DNA of 64,000 nt. Origin: a beta proteobacterium AAP99 (GTDB lineage Bacteria > Pseudomonadota > Gammaproteobacteria > Burkholderiales > Burkholderiaceae_C). The stretch spans positions 83,298-147,297 of the forward strand of contig LJIA01000019.1 of assembly GCA_001295775.1 (NCBI GenBank). Direction: 5' to 3'. Positions 35,124 to 44,767 of the stretch are shown here, piece by piece (position 1 is the stretch's first letter; the number at the start of each line of letters is the position of its first letter). The notes under the pieces are model-generated. The model searched no databases. It was not told the DNA's origin and saw only the letters and a list, made by a program, of their open reading frames with translations. A program made the translations under genes and the position numbers.

Positions 35124-37925
35124 ATGGCAAGTACCACCGTCGCCCAACTCGCCAGCGAACTGAAGCTCTCGGTTCCTGTGCTGCTCGAACAGCTCAAGGC
35201 CGCCGGCGTCTCCAAGGCAGCGGCGGATGATCTGCTGGCTGAGTCGGACAAGACACAGCTGCTCGACAGCCTGCGCAAGGCGCATGGGTCCTCCGGCGAG
35301 GATAAGAAGCGCATCACGATCACGCGCAAGCAGACCACCGAGATCAAGCAGGCAGACGCCACCGGCAAAGCCCGCACCATTCAGGTGGAGGTTCGCAAGA
35401 AGCGCGTGCTCGTCAAGCGTGACGCCACCGAAACGGTTGCGGTGCCTGTCGAGGCTCCCGTTGCAGCCCCGGCCGCACCCGTCGTGTCTGATGAGGAGCG
35501 CGTCCGCCGTGAAGATGAAGCGCGCCGCCAGGCCGAGCTGATCGCACGCCAGGAGGCCGAGGCCCGCGCTCGCGCGGAAGCCGAGGAGGCTGCGCGCGAA
35601 GCGCAGCGCCAGCGCGAGGCACAGGCCAGTGCAGCCGCGGCCCAGGCCGATGCACCTGCTGAAGCTGCCCCGGCTGCAGAGCCCGCGCCGATTGAAGCGG
35701 TGGCTGCGCCTGTTCCCGCAGAACCGAGTGCCGCCGAAGTGGCCGCAGCCCGCGCGAAGGCCGAGGAGGACGAGCGCAAGCGCCGCGATGACGCGCGCAA
35801 GCGTGCCGAGGCTGAAGCGGCTGGCATCCGCCAGCTCATGGCGGCGCCCAAGAAGATCGTCAAGGCGCCTGAAGCCCCCGCTCCTGCGTCTGCACCGATT
35901 TCGGGCACCCTGCACAAGCCTGCGAAGGCAGCCGGGACCGAAGAGGTCAAGAAGGATGACAAGCCGGGCACCAAGACCAAGACCCTCAAGGCGGGCGAAC
36001 TGTCCTCGAGCTGGTCTGCAGACGGCGCCCGCGGCAAGAAACCCGCCGGAAAGCCCGCGACCCCTGCTGGCCGCGATGGCTGGCGTGCGGGCGGTGGCCG
36101 GGGCAAGGGTGGCCGTCGAGGCGATGATCGCGGCGATGACCAGCGTGCCAACATGCCCGCCGAGCCAATCGTTCGCGAAGTGCACGTGCCCGAGACCATC
36201 AGCGTGGGCGATCTCGCGCACAAGATGGCCGTGAAGGCTGCCGAGGTGATCAAGTCCCTGATGAAGATGGGCCAGATGGTCACCATCAACCAGGTGCTGG
36301 ACCAGGACACCGCAATGATCGTGGTCGAGGAGCTCGGCCACAAGGCGATCGCGGCCAAGCTGGATGATCCGGAAGCCTTCCTGACCGAAGAAGAGACCAC
36401 GAGCGAGTTCGAGTCCCTGCCGCGTCCGCCGGTCGTGACCGTGATGGGTCACGTCGACCACGGCAAGACCTCGCTGCTGGACTACATCCGCCGCGCCAAG
36501 GTCGCTGCGGGCGAAGCCGGCGGCATCACGCAGCACATCGGTGCCTATCACGTGGACACGCCGCGCGGCGTGGTCACCTTCCTCGACACCCCGGGTCACG
36601 AGGCCTTCACGGCCATGCGTGCCCGCGGTGCCAAGGCCACCGACATCGTGATCCTGGTGGTCGCTGCTGATGACGGCGTCATGCCCCAGACCAAGGAAGC
36701 CATCCGCCATGCCAAGAGCGCCGGTGTGCCGATCGTGGTCGCGATGAACAAGATCGACAAGCCCGAAGCCAACCCGGACCGCGTCAAGCAGGAATTGGTG
36801 GCTGAGGAAGTGGTGCCCGAAGAGTACGGCGGCGACTCGCCCTTCGTGCCCGTGTCTGCCAAGACCGGTCAGGGCATCGATGACCTGCTTGAAAACGTGT
36901 TGCTGCAGGCCGAGGTGCTGGAACTCACGGCACCCAAGGATGCGCCGGCCAAGGGTCTGGTGATCGAAAGCCGTCTGGACAAGGGCAAGGGCCCGGTCGC
37001 CACGGTGCTGGTGCAAAGCGGCACCCTCAAGCGCGGTGACGTCGTGCTCGCCGGCGCCAGTTTCGGCCGTGTGCGCGCCATGCTGGACGAAAACGGCAAG
37101 CCCACACAGGAAGCCGGCCCGTCCATCCCCGTGGAAATTCAGGGCCTGACCGAAGTGCCGGCCGCCGGTGACGAACTCATGGTGCTGGGCGATGAGCGCA
37201 AGGCGCGCGAAATCGCGCTGTTCCGCCAGGGCAAGTTCCGCGACACCAAGCTTGCACAGCAACAGGCCGCCAAGCTGGAAAACATGTTCCAGAACATGGG
37301 CGACGGCGCCAAGAAGAACCTCACGCTCATCATCAAGGCCGATGTGCAGGGTTCGCAGGAAGCCATTGCGCATGCCATGGGCAAGCTGGCCAACGACGAA
37401 GTGCAGGTCCAGATCGCGTTCAGCGCGGTGGGCGGCATTTCCGAGAGCGACGTCAACCTGGCCATCGCCACGAAGTCCGTCATCATCGGCTTCAACACGC
37501 GTGCCGATGCTGGTGCGCGCAAGCTGGCCGAGAACAACGGCATCGACATCCGCTACTACAACATCATCTACGACGCCGTGGATGACGTGAAGGCTGCACT
37601 GTCCGGCATGCTCGCGCCCGAGAAGAAGGAAGAAGTGCTGGGTCTGGTGGAGATCCGCCAGGTCATCAGCGTCTCCAAGGTCGGCAAGGTGGCGGGTTGC
37701 ATGGTGCTCGATGGTCTCATCAAGCGGGGCGCACAGGTGCGCCTGCTGCGCAACAACGTGGTCATCTGGACGGGCGAGCTCGACAGCCTGCGCCGCTTCA
37801 AGGACGACGTGCGCGAGGTCAAGGCCGGTTTCGAGTGCGGTCTCTCGCTCAAGAACAACAACGACATCTCCGAGGGCGATCAGCTCGAGGTCTTCGAAGT
37901 CAAGGAAGTGGCCCGCACGCTCTGA
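35124..37925 (+). CDS. infB: Translation initiation factor IF-2
   Basis: A 933-residue GTPase that delivers fMet-tRNA to the 30S subunit. Seen: an N-terminal helix domain ([23 protein letters not shown]); a long Ala/Glu/Arg-rich charged linker; an IF2N repeat ([23 protein letters not shown]); a G domain with GHVDHGKT near residue 442, DTPGHEAF and NKID; then domains II-IV. Internal starts may give shorter forms, as in E. coli, but I see no decisive site. It follows nusA by 47 bases. Confidence 0.97.
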   Translation: MASTTVAQLASELKLSVPVLLEQLKAAGVSKAAADDLLAESDKTQLLDSLRKAHGSSGEDKKRITITRKQTTEIKQADATGKARTIQVEVRKKRVLVKRDATETVAVPVEAPVAAPAAPVVSDEERVRREDEARRQAELIARQEAEARARAEAEEAAREAQRQREAQASAAAAQADAPAEAAPAAEPAPIEAVAAPVPAEPSAAEVAAARAKAEEDERKRRDDARKRAEAEAAGIRQLMAAPKKIVKAPEAPAPASAPISGTLHKPAKAAGTEEVKKDDKPGTKTKTLKAGELSSSWSADGARGKKPAGKPATPAGRDGWRAGGGRGKGGRRGDDRGDDQRANMPAEPIVREVHVPETISVGDLAHKMAVKAAEVIKSLMKMGQMVTINQVLDQDTAMIVVEELGHKAIAAKLDDPEAFLTEEETTSEFESLPRPPVVTVMGHVDHGKTSLLDYIRRAKVAAGEAGGITQHIGAYHVDTPRGVVTFLDTPGHEAFTAMRARGAKATDIVILVVAADDGVMPQTKEAIRHAKSAGVPIVVAMNKIDKPEANPDRVKQELVAEEVVPEEYGGDSPFVPVSAKTGQGIDDLLENVLLQAEVLELTAPKDAPAKGLVIESRLDKGKGPVATVLVQSGTLKRGDVVLAGASFGRVRAMLDENGKPTQEAGPSIPVEIQGLTEVPAAGDELMVLGDERKAREIALFRQGKFRDTKLAQQQAAKLENMFQNMGDGAKKNLTLIIKADVQGSQEAIAHAMGKLANDEVQVQIAFSAVGGISESDVNLAIATKSVIIGFNTRADAGARKLAENNGIDIRYYNIIYDAVDDVKAALSGMLAPEKKEEVLGLVEIRQVISVSKVGKVAGCMVLDGLIKRGAQVRLLRNNVVIWTGELDSLRRFKDDVREVKAGFECGLSLKNNNDISEGDQLEVFEVKEVARTL

Positions 37926-37949
37926 TGCGCGCAGCCCGATGAACACCCG

Positions 37950-38321
37950 ATGCGCAATAAGCCCAAGACCGGCGGCAGACCCCTACGGGTCGGCGACCAG
38001 ATCCAGCGCGATCTGGCCGAGCTGCTGCAGTTCGAGGTCAAGGACCCGCGCATCGGCCTCATCACCCTGACCGGGGTCGAGGTTTCGCCTGACTATTCCC
38101 ACGCCAAGGTCTATTTCACGACCCTGGCCGAGGATGCCAAGATCGATGAAGTCATTGCCGGCCTGAACGCTGCACGTGGCTATCTGCGCCGCGAGCTCGG
38201 CCGCCGCCTGTCGATCTTCCAGACCCCTGAGCTGCACTTCATCCACGACCAGTCGATCGCCCGCGGAGCGCATCTCTCCGAGCTGATCGATCAGGCGGTC
38301 AAGGACAAGGCACAGGACTAG
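37950..38321 (+). CDS. rbfA: Ribosome-binding factor A
   Basis: A 123-residue KH-fold cold-shock protein for 16S rRNA 5' maturation. Seen: RVGDQIQRDLAELLQFEVKDPR; LTGVEVSPDYSHAKVYFT; and the C-terminal PELHFIHDQSIARGAHLSELI. Cotranscribed between infB and truB, as usual. Confidence 0.96.
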   Translation: MRNKPKTGGRPLRVGDQIQRDLAELLQFEVKDPRIGLITLTGVEVSPDYSHAKVYFTTLAEDAKIDEVIAGLNAARGYLRRELGRRLSIFQTPELHFIHDQSIARGAHLSELIDQAVKDKAQD

Positions 38322-38324
38322 CGC

Positions 38325-39248
38325 ATGGAAGCCACTCTTTCCACGCGCCCGGCCATTCCCGCCCGGCGTGTGGAGCGGGTGGCGGTCCACGGCGTGCTCC
38401 TGCTGAACAAGCCGCGCGGCTTGTCCAGCAATGATGCGCTGCAGAAGGCGAGGCGGATCCTGCGCGCCAGGAAGGCGGGCCACACCGGCACGCTCGATCC
38501 GGAAGCGCACGGCCTGCTGCCGCTGTGCTTTGGCGAGGCTACAAAGTTCTCGCAGGACCTGCTGGATGCAGACAAGACCTACGAAGCCAGCGTGCGCTTC
38601 GGCATCAAGACCAGCACGGGGGATGCCGAGGGTGAAGTGATCGCCACGCGTGAGGTCACGCACGACCAGAAGGCCCTGCAGCTTGCCTGCGAGCGCTTCG
38701 TCGGCCCGATTGACCAGGTGCCCCCCATGCACTCGGCGCTCAAGCAGGGCGGTGTGGCGCTGTACGAACTGGCGCGCAAGGGAATAGAAGTTGAGCGGGC
38801 GGCGCGCCGGGTGCAGATCCATGCCATCGACGTGCTCAGCCAGACGCCGGATAGCGCGGTACTGCGCTGCCACGTCAGCAAGGGCACCTACATCCGGACT
38901 CTGGCCGAAGACATTGGCGAGGCACTGGGCTGCGGCGCGCACCTGACCGCGCTGTACCGCACGCAGGTCGGCCCGCTGAGCGTGGCGGATGCTGTCACGC
39001 TGGAGCAATTGTCTGCGGCGCAGAATCCCGCAGCTTTGCTCGCGCCCGTGGATAGCCTGGCGCAGGGCTTGCATGCCGTGCGTCTGAGCGAAAACGAACG
39101 GGATCGGGTGCGCCAGGGGCAGCGCCTGATCATCAATGACGACTTTGACGGCACCGTGCGTATGTACGGGCCGGATGGATTTCTTGGCATCGGCACGCTT
39201 TCTCAGCGCCGCTTGCAGCCCACCCGAGTTTTGAACCTGAAAGACTGA
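38325..39248 (+). CDS. truB: tRNA pseudouridine(55) synthase
   Basis: A 307-residue enzyme that makes the T-loop pseudouridine 55. Seen: [18 protein letters not shown]; the catalytic [19 protein letters not shown] with Asp58; the [13 protein letters not shown] tRNA-recognition segment; [13 protein letters not shown]; and a small C-terminal PUA-like domain. It lies 3 bases after rbfA. Confidence 0.96.
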   Translation: MEATLSTRPAIPARRVERVAVHGVLLLNKPRGLSSNDALQKARRILRARKAGHTGTLDPEAHGLLPLCFGEATKFSQDLLDADKTYEASVRFGIKTSTGDAEGEVIATREVTHDQKALQLACERFVGPIDQVPPMHSALKQGGVALYELARKGIEVERAARRVQIHAIDVLSQTPDSAVLRCHVSKGTYIRTLAEDIGEALGCGAHLTALYRTQVGPLSVADAVTLEQLSAAQNPAALLAPVDSLAQGLHAVRLSENERDRVRQGQRLIINDDFDGTVRMYGPDGFLGIGTLSQRRLQPTRVLNLKD

Positions 39249-39260
39249 GATAGGCCTCCC

Positions 39261-41081
39261 ATGTCCCGCCAGCTACGCAACATCGCCATCATCGCCCACG
39301 TGGACCACGGCAAGACCACGCTCGTGGACCAGCTCCTGCGCCAGAGCGGCACCTTCCGCGAGAACGAAAAGGTGGCCGAGCGCGTGATGGACAGCAACGA
39401 CCTCGAAAAGGAACGTGGCATCACGATCCTGGCCAAGAACTGCGCGGTGCAGTGGAACGGCTACCACATCAACATTGTCGACACCCCGGGGCACGCAGAC
39501 TTCGGCGGTGAAGTGGAGCGAGTGCTCTCCATGGTGGATGGCGTGCTGCTGCTGGTGGACAGCGTGGAAGGCCCGATGCCGCAGACGCGCTTCGTGACCA
39601 AGAAGGCGCTGGCCCTGGGTTTGAAGCCCATCGTCGTGATCAACAAGATCGACCGCCCGGGCGCGCGGCCGGACTACGCCATCAACTCGACCTTCGAGCT
39701 CTTCGACAAGCTCGGTGCCACCGAGGAGCAGCTCGACTTCCCGATCGTCTATGCCTCGGGCCTGAACGGCTTTGCCGGCCTGACCGAAGACGTGCGCAGC
39801 GGCACCATGGACCCGCTGTTCCAGATGATCGTGGACCGCGTGCCGACGCGGGATGACGACGTGGACAGCCCCCTGCAGTTCCAGATCTGCTCGCTGGACT
39901 ACAACAGCTATGTGGGCCGCATCGGCATTGGCCGCGTGAACCGCGGCCGCATCAAGCCCGGCCAGCCCGTGGCCCTGTGCAACCCGGTGGATGGCAGCGT
40001 CGTCACGCGCAAGATCAACCAGGTGCTCAAGTTCCGCGGTCTGGAGCGCGAGTTGGCCGACGAGGCCCTGGCCGGCGACATCGTGCTGATCAACGGCATC
40101 GAGGACATCGGCATCGGCGTCACGCTGTGCGCCGTGGACACGCCCGAGCCCCTGCCGATGATTGCCGTGGACGAGCCCACGCTCACCATGAACTTCATGG
40201 TCAACACCTCGCCTCTGGCCGGCCGTGAAGGCAAGTTCGTCACCAGCCGCCAGATCCGCGACCGCCTGACCAAGGAGCTGAATAGCAACGTGGCCCTGCG
40301 CGTGAAGGACACGGGCGACGACACCGTGTTCGAGGTCTCCGGCCGCGGGGAACTGCACCTCACCATCCTCGTGGAAAACATGCGCCGTGAAGGCTACGAG
40401 CTGGCCGTCAGCCGCCCGCGCGTGGTGTTCCGCGAGATCGACGGTGTGAAGCAGGAGCCGATCGAGGCCCTGACGGTGGACGTGGAAGACGACCACCAGG
40501 GCGCCGTGATGCAGGCCCTGGGCGAGCGCAAGGGCGAGCTGGCCAACATGGAAAGCGACGGCCGCGGCCGCACGCGCCTGGAGTACCGCATTCCGGCCCG
40601 CGGCCTGATCGGCTTCCAGGGCGAGTTCCTGTCAATGACGCGCGGCACCGGCCTGATGAGCCACGTGTTTGACGGCTACGCGCCGGTGCGCGAGGGCATC
40701 GTCGGCGAGCGCCGCAACGGCGTGCTGATCACCCAGGACGACGGCGAAGCCGTGGCCTATGCGCTGTGGAAGCTGCAGGACCGCGGCCGCATGTTCGTCA
40801 GCCCGGGCGAAGCGCTGTACGAGGGCATGATCATCGGCATCCACAGCCGGGACAACGACCTCGTGGTCAACCCCATCAAGGGCAAGCAGCTCACCAACGT
40901 GCGCGCCTCCGGCACCGACGAAGCCGTGCGCCTCGTGCCGCCGATCCAGCTCACGCTGGAGTACGCCGTGGAGTTCATCTCGGACGATGAGCTGGTGGAA
41001 GTCACACCCAAGAGCATCCGTCTGCGCAAGCGCCATTTGAAGGAACACGAACGGAAGAAGGCTGAGCGTGAAGCTGCTTGA
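39261..41081 (+). CDS. typA: Ribosome-associated GTPase TypA/BipA
   Basis: A 606-residue EF-G-like translational GTPase for ribosome assembly and stress adaptation. Seen: AHVDHGKTT (12-20); [37 protein letters not shown]; domain II; and the C-terminal BipA-specific region ending [17 protein letters not shown]. It sits right after truB, a Burkholderiales-type arrangement, and closes the operon. Confidence 0.96.
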   Translation: MSRQLRNIAIIAHVDHGKTTLVDQLLRQSGTFRENEKVAERVMDSNDLEKERGITILAKNCAVQWNGYHINIVDTPGHADFGGEVERVLSMVDGVLLLVDSVEGPMPQTRFVTKKALALGLKPIVVINKIDRPGARPDYAINSTFELFDKLGATEEQLDFPIVYASGLNGFAGLTEDVRSGTMDPLFQMIVDRVPTRDDDVDSPLQFQICSLDYNSYVGRIGIGRVNRGRIKPGQPVALCNPVDGSVVTRKINQVLKFRGLERELADEALAGDIVLINGIEDIGIGVTLCAVDTPEPLPMIAVDEPTLTMNFMVNTSPLAGREGKFVTSRQIRDRLTKELNSNVALRVKDTGDDTVFEVSGRGELHLTILVENMRREGYELAVSRPRVVFREIDGVKQEPIEALTVDVEDDHQGAVMQALGERKGELANMESDGRGRTRLEYRIPARGLIGFQGEFLSMTRGTGLMSHVFDGYAPVREGIVGERRNGVLITQDDGEAVAYALWKLQDRGRMFVSPGEALYEGMIIGIHSRDNDLVVNPIKGKQLTNVRASGTDEAVRLVPPIQLTLEYAVEFISDDELVEVTPKSIRLRKRHLKEHERKKAEREAA

Positions 41082-41186
41082 GGAGCTTCGCGCTCTGCCT
41101 GCGGCTGTTGATCAAGCCCCTTCGTTTCCTTCAGGGGAGACTCGCGGCAACTCTGCAGCCCAGACTTGATTCGCTAGAAGCCCATT

Positions 41187-41242
41187 TCATGCGGTTCTTC
41201 AGGCCAAAATGGCTGGAAAGCCTTGCGGGACAAGCGGAAAGC
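41187..41242 (+). repeat. 56-bp repeat, family 2, copy 1
   Basis: Nearly identical to 43592-43648: the shared core ATGCG-TTCTTCAGGCCAAAATGGCTGGAAAGCC is followed by four variable bases and then GGGACAAGCGGAAAGC. It lies after typA. Nothing else is seen from 41082 to 41329 apart from this and the terminator. Confidence 0.8.
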
Positions 41243-41261
41243 ACTTTCGACCTGCCATGAC

Positions 41262-41290
41262 AAAGGGCGCTGAGTTCATCAGCGCCCTTT
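41262..41290. terminator. Bidirectional terminator between typA and the S9 peptidase gene
   Basis: A perfect 12-bp stem (41262-41273 with 41279-41290) with a 5-base loop. AAA and TTT at its ends, and a T-rich tail (GCTTTTC) on the plus strand, let it serve both convergent genes. Confidence 0.88.
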
Positions 41291-41329
41291 GCTTTTCTGC
41301 AGGCCGCAGCCTGCGTCGCCTTCAAGTGT

Positions 41330-43306
41330 TCACGGCTTGAGGTGCTTCACAAAGAAGCGCTCCATGGCGCCGTAGAACTCGAATTTGTTCTCTTCATTCT
41401 GGAAGCCGTGGCCCTCGTTGTCCTTGACCATGTACTCCACATCCACGCCGCGCTTGCGCAGGGCCTCGACGATCTGGTCGCTCTCGGCCTTGTTCACGCG
41501 GGGGTCGCGCGCGCCCTGGGCCACGAGCAGCGGCGTCTTGATCTTGTCGGCGTGGAACACGGGGCTGGCGGCCATCAGCGCCTCCTTTTCGGTCTCCGGG
41601 TTGCCGACCATCTCGTACATCTGCTTGCGCCAGGGCTCCCAATAGGGCGGGATGGTGTTCATGAAGGTCAGCAGGTTGGACACCCCCACATAGTTCACGG
41701 CCGCCGCATAGAGGTCCGGCGTGAAGGTCACGCCCGCCAGCGTGGTGTAGCCGCCGTAGCTGCCGCCATAGATGCCCACGCGCTTGGGGTCGGCAATGCC
41801 CTGGCTGATGAGCCACTGCACGCCGTCGGTCACGTCGTTCTGCATGGTGCGGCCCCACTGCTTGAAGCTGGCCTCCCAGAATTTGCGGCCGTAGCCCGTG
41901 GAACCGCGGAAATTCATCTGCAGCACGCAGAAACCGCGGTTGGCCAGGAACTGCACCTCCGGGTTGAAGCCCCAGCCATCACGCGCCCAGGGGCCGCCGT
42001 GCGGGTTGACGATGCAGGCCAGGTTCCTGGCTTCCTTGCCCACGGGTAGGGTCAGGTAGCCGTTGATCGTCAGGCCATCCCGGCTCGTGTAGCTGGTCGG
42101 CCGCATCGGCGCCATGTCCTTGGGATCGATCTTCGGGTTGATCACGGCCAGGCGGGTGAGGGTGTCGCCCTTGGCGTCGTAGATGTAGCGGGCGCCTTCG
42201 GTCATGTCGCTGGAGGCGGCGACGATGAACTTGGTCTCGTCGCGTGTGGCGCTCTGCAGGTTCACTTCCATGCCCGGCAGCTTGGCGGCCAGGGTGGCAA
42301 AGCGCTTGGCCACCGTGTCGTCAAAGAACTTGCGTTCCATCTTGGCGGTCATGAACTCGGCGTGCGTCATGCGCTTGGCCTTGCGTGACCACACCGCACC
42401 CCACAGGTCCACGTCATTGCGCTCAAAGACCAGTTGCTCGGCATCCGGCCTGGCCGGGTCGATCGTGACGAGCGCCTTCTTGTCGCGCCCGCGGTTGGAC
42501 AGGGCGTAGAAGCGCTTGTTGTCCGCGGTGAAGAACAGCGGCTGCACCTCAGTCTTGAAGTCGGTCTTGATGATGTCCTTGAACTGGCCGGCATTGCCGG
42601 CGCGGTGGATCACAACGGTGTCCGTGCCGCGGCTGGCCACGCCCAGGCGCAACTGACCGCGGTGGTCCGTGATCCAGCCGGTCACGTCACCCGGGTTCTG
42701 GCCCACCAGAGCGGAGGCACCCGTGGCCACGTTCACGCGGTAGATGTCGAACACATTCTTGTCGCGCCTGTTGTGGCTGACGAGCATGTGCTGCGGGTCG
42801 TCCGGCAGGTCGTCGATCACCTCCGCACGCACGCCCTCCCAGGGGGTGAGATCCGTCACCTTGCCGGTGACGGCATCCACCGCCACCACGTGGTAGTTCT
42901 CATCACCACCAAAATCCTTTTGGTAGATCAGTGTCCGGCTGCCCTTCCAGAAGTAATTGTTGATGTCGCGCGCGGACTCCTTGGTCAGCACCCGCGGGGT
43001 GCCGATGGGCGTGCTGCCATTCAAGTCCTGCACGTGGATGTTGCGGCGGCTCACGGTGCCACCCTTGCCGTCGGGCATGGGTACCGGGGCCATGAAGCCC
43101 AGGCGCTTGCCGTCTTCACTGAGCCGGAAGTAGGCCTGCGGCGGGTTGGAGAAGAAGTCGCGTACGTCGTAGCGCTTCGGTGCCGTCGTTGTCGGCGCAC
43201 CAGACGGGCTGGTGGCAGGCGCCTGCGCCAGCGCCGATCCCGCAGCCAGCAGGCCCGCGCCGGCAAGTGTGGCCCACGCGCGCGGCGTGGTCTTGAACCA
43301 TGGCAT
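41330..43306 (-). CDS. Secreted S9-family prolyl oligopeptidase-like peptidase
   Basis: A 658-residue serine peptidase (dipeptidyl-peptidase/acylaminoacyl-peptidase branch of S9). Seen: a Sec signal peptide (about 1-29, ending GSALAQA); a beta-propeller region over the first 400 residues; then an alpha/beta hydrolase domain with NPHGGPWARDGWGF, the nucleophile GGSYGGY, the acid in GARDPRV and the catalytic His in EGHGF. The ATG at 43306 is chosen because AGGAGG ends six bases upstream; two earlier ATG codons overlap that site. It probably trims peptides in the periplasm. The gene is bracketed by direct copies of repeat family 2. Confidence 0.88.
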   Translation of the reverse strand: MPWFKTTPRAWATLAGAGLLAAGSALAQAPATSPSGAPTTTAPKRYDVRDFFSNPPQAYFRLSEDGKRLGFMAPVPMPDGKGGTVSRRNIHVQDLNGSTPIGTPRVLTKESARDINNYFWKGSRTLIYQKDFGGDENYHVVAVDAVTGKVTDLTPWEGVRAEVIDDLPDDPQHMLVSHNRRDKNVFDIYRVNVATGASALVGQNPGDVTGWITDHRGQLRLGVASRGTDTVVIHRAGNAGQFKDIIKTDFKTEVQPLFFTADNKRFYALSNRGRDKKALVTIDPARPDAEQLVFERNDVDLWGAVWSRKAKRMTHAEFMTAKMERKFFDDTVAKRFATLAAKLPGMEVNLQSATRDETKFIVAASSDMTEGARYIYDAKGDTLTRLAVINPKIDPKDMAPMRPTSYTSRDGLTINGYLTLPVGKEARNLACIVNPHGGPWARDGWGFNPEVQFLANRGFCVLQMNFRGSTGYGRKFWEASFKQWGRTMQNDVTDGVQWLISQGIADPKRVGIYGGSYGGYTTLAGVTFTPDLYAAAVNYVGVSNLLTFMNTIPPYWEPWRKQMYEMVGNPETEKEALMAASPVFHADKIKTPLLVAQGARDPRVNKAESDQIVEALRKRGVDVEYMVKDNEGHGFQNEENKFEFYGAMERFFVKHLKP

Positions 43307-43591
43307 ATCCATCCTCCTTGTCATGCATGCGGCCTGCAGCCGCTGCGAAGCCTGTGCTGGCGCACTGCCAGCTCAAGCGCGCAAAGGTAGCGCCCTCGCG
43401 GCGATTCGCCGATCAAGCTGCGACAGGCTGCAGAAAGCCGGGCATGGAGCGCAGGGTCTTCGCGCGCCGCCTGCGGCCCTGTGCAATCGCCTGCCCGCAG
43501 CGCCGGTGTGGCTTGCTAGGCTCTAGCCGAAGCGCTGCGGACGCGCCGGTGCAGCGCAGGTAGCCCGGATCACAAAAGCAAGATCAGCCAT

Positions 43592-43648
43592 CCATGCGCT
43601 TCTTCAGGCCAAAATGGCTGGAAAGCCGCATGGGACAAGCGGAAAGCC
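43592..43648 (+). repeat. 56-bp repeat, family 2, copy 2
   Basis: Same sequence and orientation as 41187-41242, apart from a few positions. Internal dyads include GGCTGGAAAGCC. It lies in the 43307-43851 gap, upstream of the EamA gene. From 43325 to 43590 I see no gene or clear signal. Confidence 0.8.
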
Positions 43649-43668
43649 CACGCGATTGAATGCTGATT

Positions 43669-43754
43669 CCCTCCCCTGCATGCAGGGGAGGGTTAGGGTG
43701 AGGTTGGCTCCAACTACGGAAACCCCTCCCGACCCCCTGCGGCAGGGGGAGGAG
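43669..43754. repeat. C-rich palindrome repeat (CCCTCCCC/GGGGAGGG type)
   Basis: A perfect 24-bp palindrome (43669-43692) is followed by GTTAGGGTGAGG and then a second hairpin (CCCCCTGC 43733-43740 with GCAGGGGG 43742-43749). The pattern CCCTC...GAGGGTTAGGGTGAGG is widespread between genes of many proteobacteria. Probably a REP-like element; it may also reduce read-through into the downstream gene. Confidence 0.7.
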
Positions 43755-43851
43755 CAACTCGCAGCGTGACGGCCGCCAATCGCTACGCCGCGAACACATC
43801 GAAGCGTCCCAGACGCAGCCGCTACAACAACAAGATCTTCCGCAACGAACC

Positions 43852-44757
43852 ATGTCCACCACCAGCCAGCACCGCACCGCCGTCCTTGTCGTCATCGTCG
43901 CCACGCTCATGTGGTCTCTGGGCGGCGTGGCCTCGCGGCAGGCACCCGCCGTGGCGGGCTTCGAGCTCACCTTCTGGCGCAGCCTCATCGCGGCGCTCAC
44001 GGTAGCCATCCTGCTGCCGCTCACGCAGGGGCGCGAGTTCATCGGCAAGATCCGTGACGCCGGGCGCACCGTCTGGATCTGCGGGCTGTGCTGGGCCGTC
44101 ATGTTCAGCTGCTTCATGATGGCGCTGTCGCTGACCACCGTGGCCAACGTGCTCATCACCCAGTGCCTCGCGCCCGTGGTCACGGCGTTGCTCACCTGGG
44201 CGGTGTTCCGCAAGCCGCTGGGCGCGCGGCTGTGGGCCGTGATCGCCGTGGCCTGCAGCGGCATTGCGCTCATGTACATCACCGACGTCGGCGCCATGGG
44301 TGGCAAGCACCTGCTCGGCATTCTGGTGGCCCTGGGCATCCCGGCTGCAGCGGCGGTGAACTTCGTCACCATGCAGAAGAGCGGGAAGTCCGTGGACCTG
44401 TCGGCCGCGGTGTTGATTGGCGGCGCCATCTCGGCGCTCGCCATGCTGCCGCTGGCCACGCCCTTCAAGGCCAGTGGCATGGACTTCTTCTGGGTCACTC
44501 TGCTGGGCGTGGTTCAGCTCGGTGTGCCTTGCGTGATGGTGGTGTGGGCCGCGCGCCATTTGCCCGCGCCGGAGCTGTCACTGCTCTGCCTGCTGGAAGT
44601 GATCTTCGGCATCGTCTGGGCGCTGGTCTTCGTGGGCGAGCGCCCGGGGCTCATGACGCTGATCGGCGGTGTGATGGTGCTGGGCGCGCTGGCCGTAAAT
44701 GAATTTATCAACCTGCGCCGCAATCAGGCGGGGCAGGGTGCGGTGCCGATGGATTGA
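43852..44757 (+). CDS. EamA/DMT-family transporter
   Basis: A 301-residue inner-membrane protein with ten hydrophobic helices in two EamA repeats (first: LMWSLGGVASRQA and the conserved FWRSLIAAL; second: VVQLGVPCVMVVWAARHLPAPELSLLCLLEVIFG, ending in the GE-containing VFVGERPG). Drug/metabolite-transporter superfamily; substrate unknown. Convergent with the acetyl-CoA hydrolase gene. Confidence 0.88.
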   Translation: MSTTSQHRTAVLVVIVATLMWSLGGVASRQAPAVAGFELTFWRSLIAALTVAILLPLTQGREFIGKIRDAGRTVWICGLCWAVMFSCFMMALSLTTVANVLITQCLAPVVTALLTWAVFRKPLGARLWAVIAVACSGIALMYITDVGAMGGKHLLGILVALGIPAAAAVNFVTMQKSGKSVDLSAAVLIGGAISALAMLPLATPFKASGMDFFWVTLLGVVQLGVPCVMVVWAARHLPAPELSLLCLLEVIFGIVWALVFVGERPGLMTLIGGVMVLGALAVNEFINLRRNQAGQGAVPMD

Positions 44758-44767
44758 CGGGCACGAG

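Noticed and set aside
34962..37946. 994-codon open frame on the minus strand opposite infB
   Set aside because: A mirror of the infB coding frame in GC-rich DNA, with His/Leu/Gly-rich low-complexity composition and no domain. The plus-strand gene is certain.
41078..41260. 60-codon open frame after typA
   Set aside because: It runs across repeat family 2 copy 1 and ends at the terminator; composition is not protein-like and it has no ribosome-binding site.
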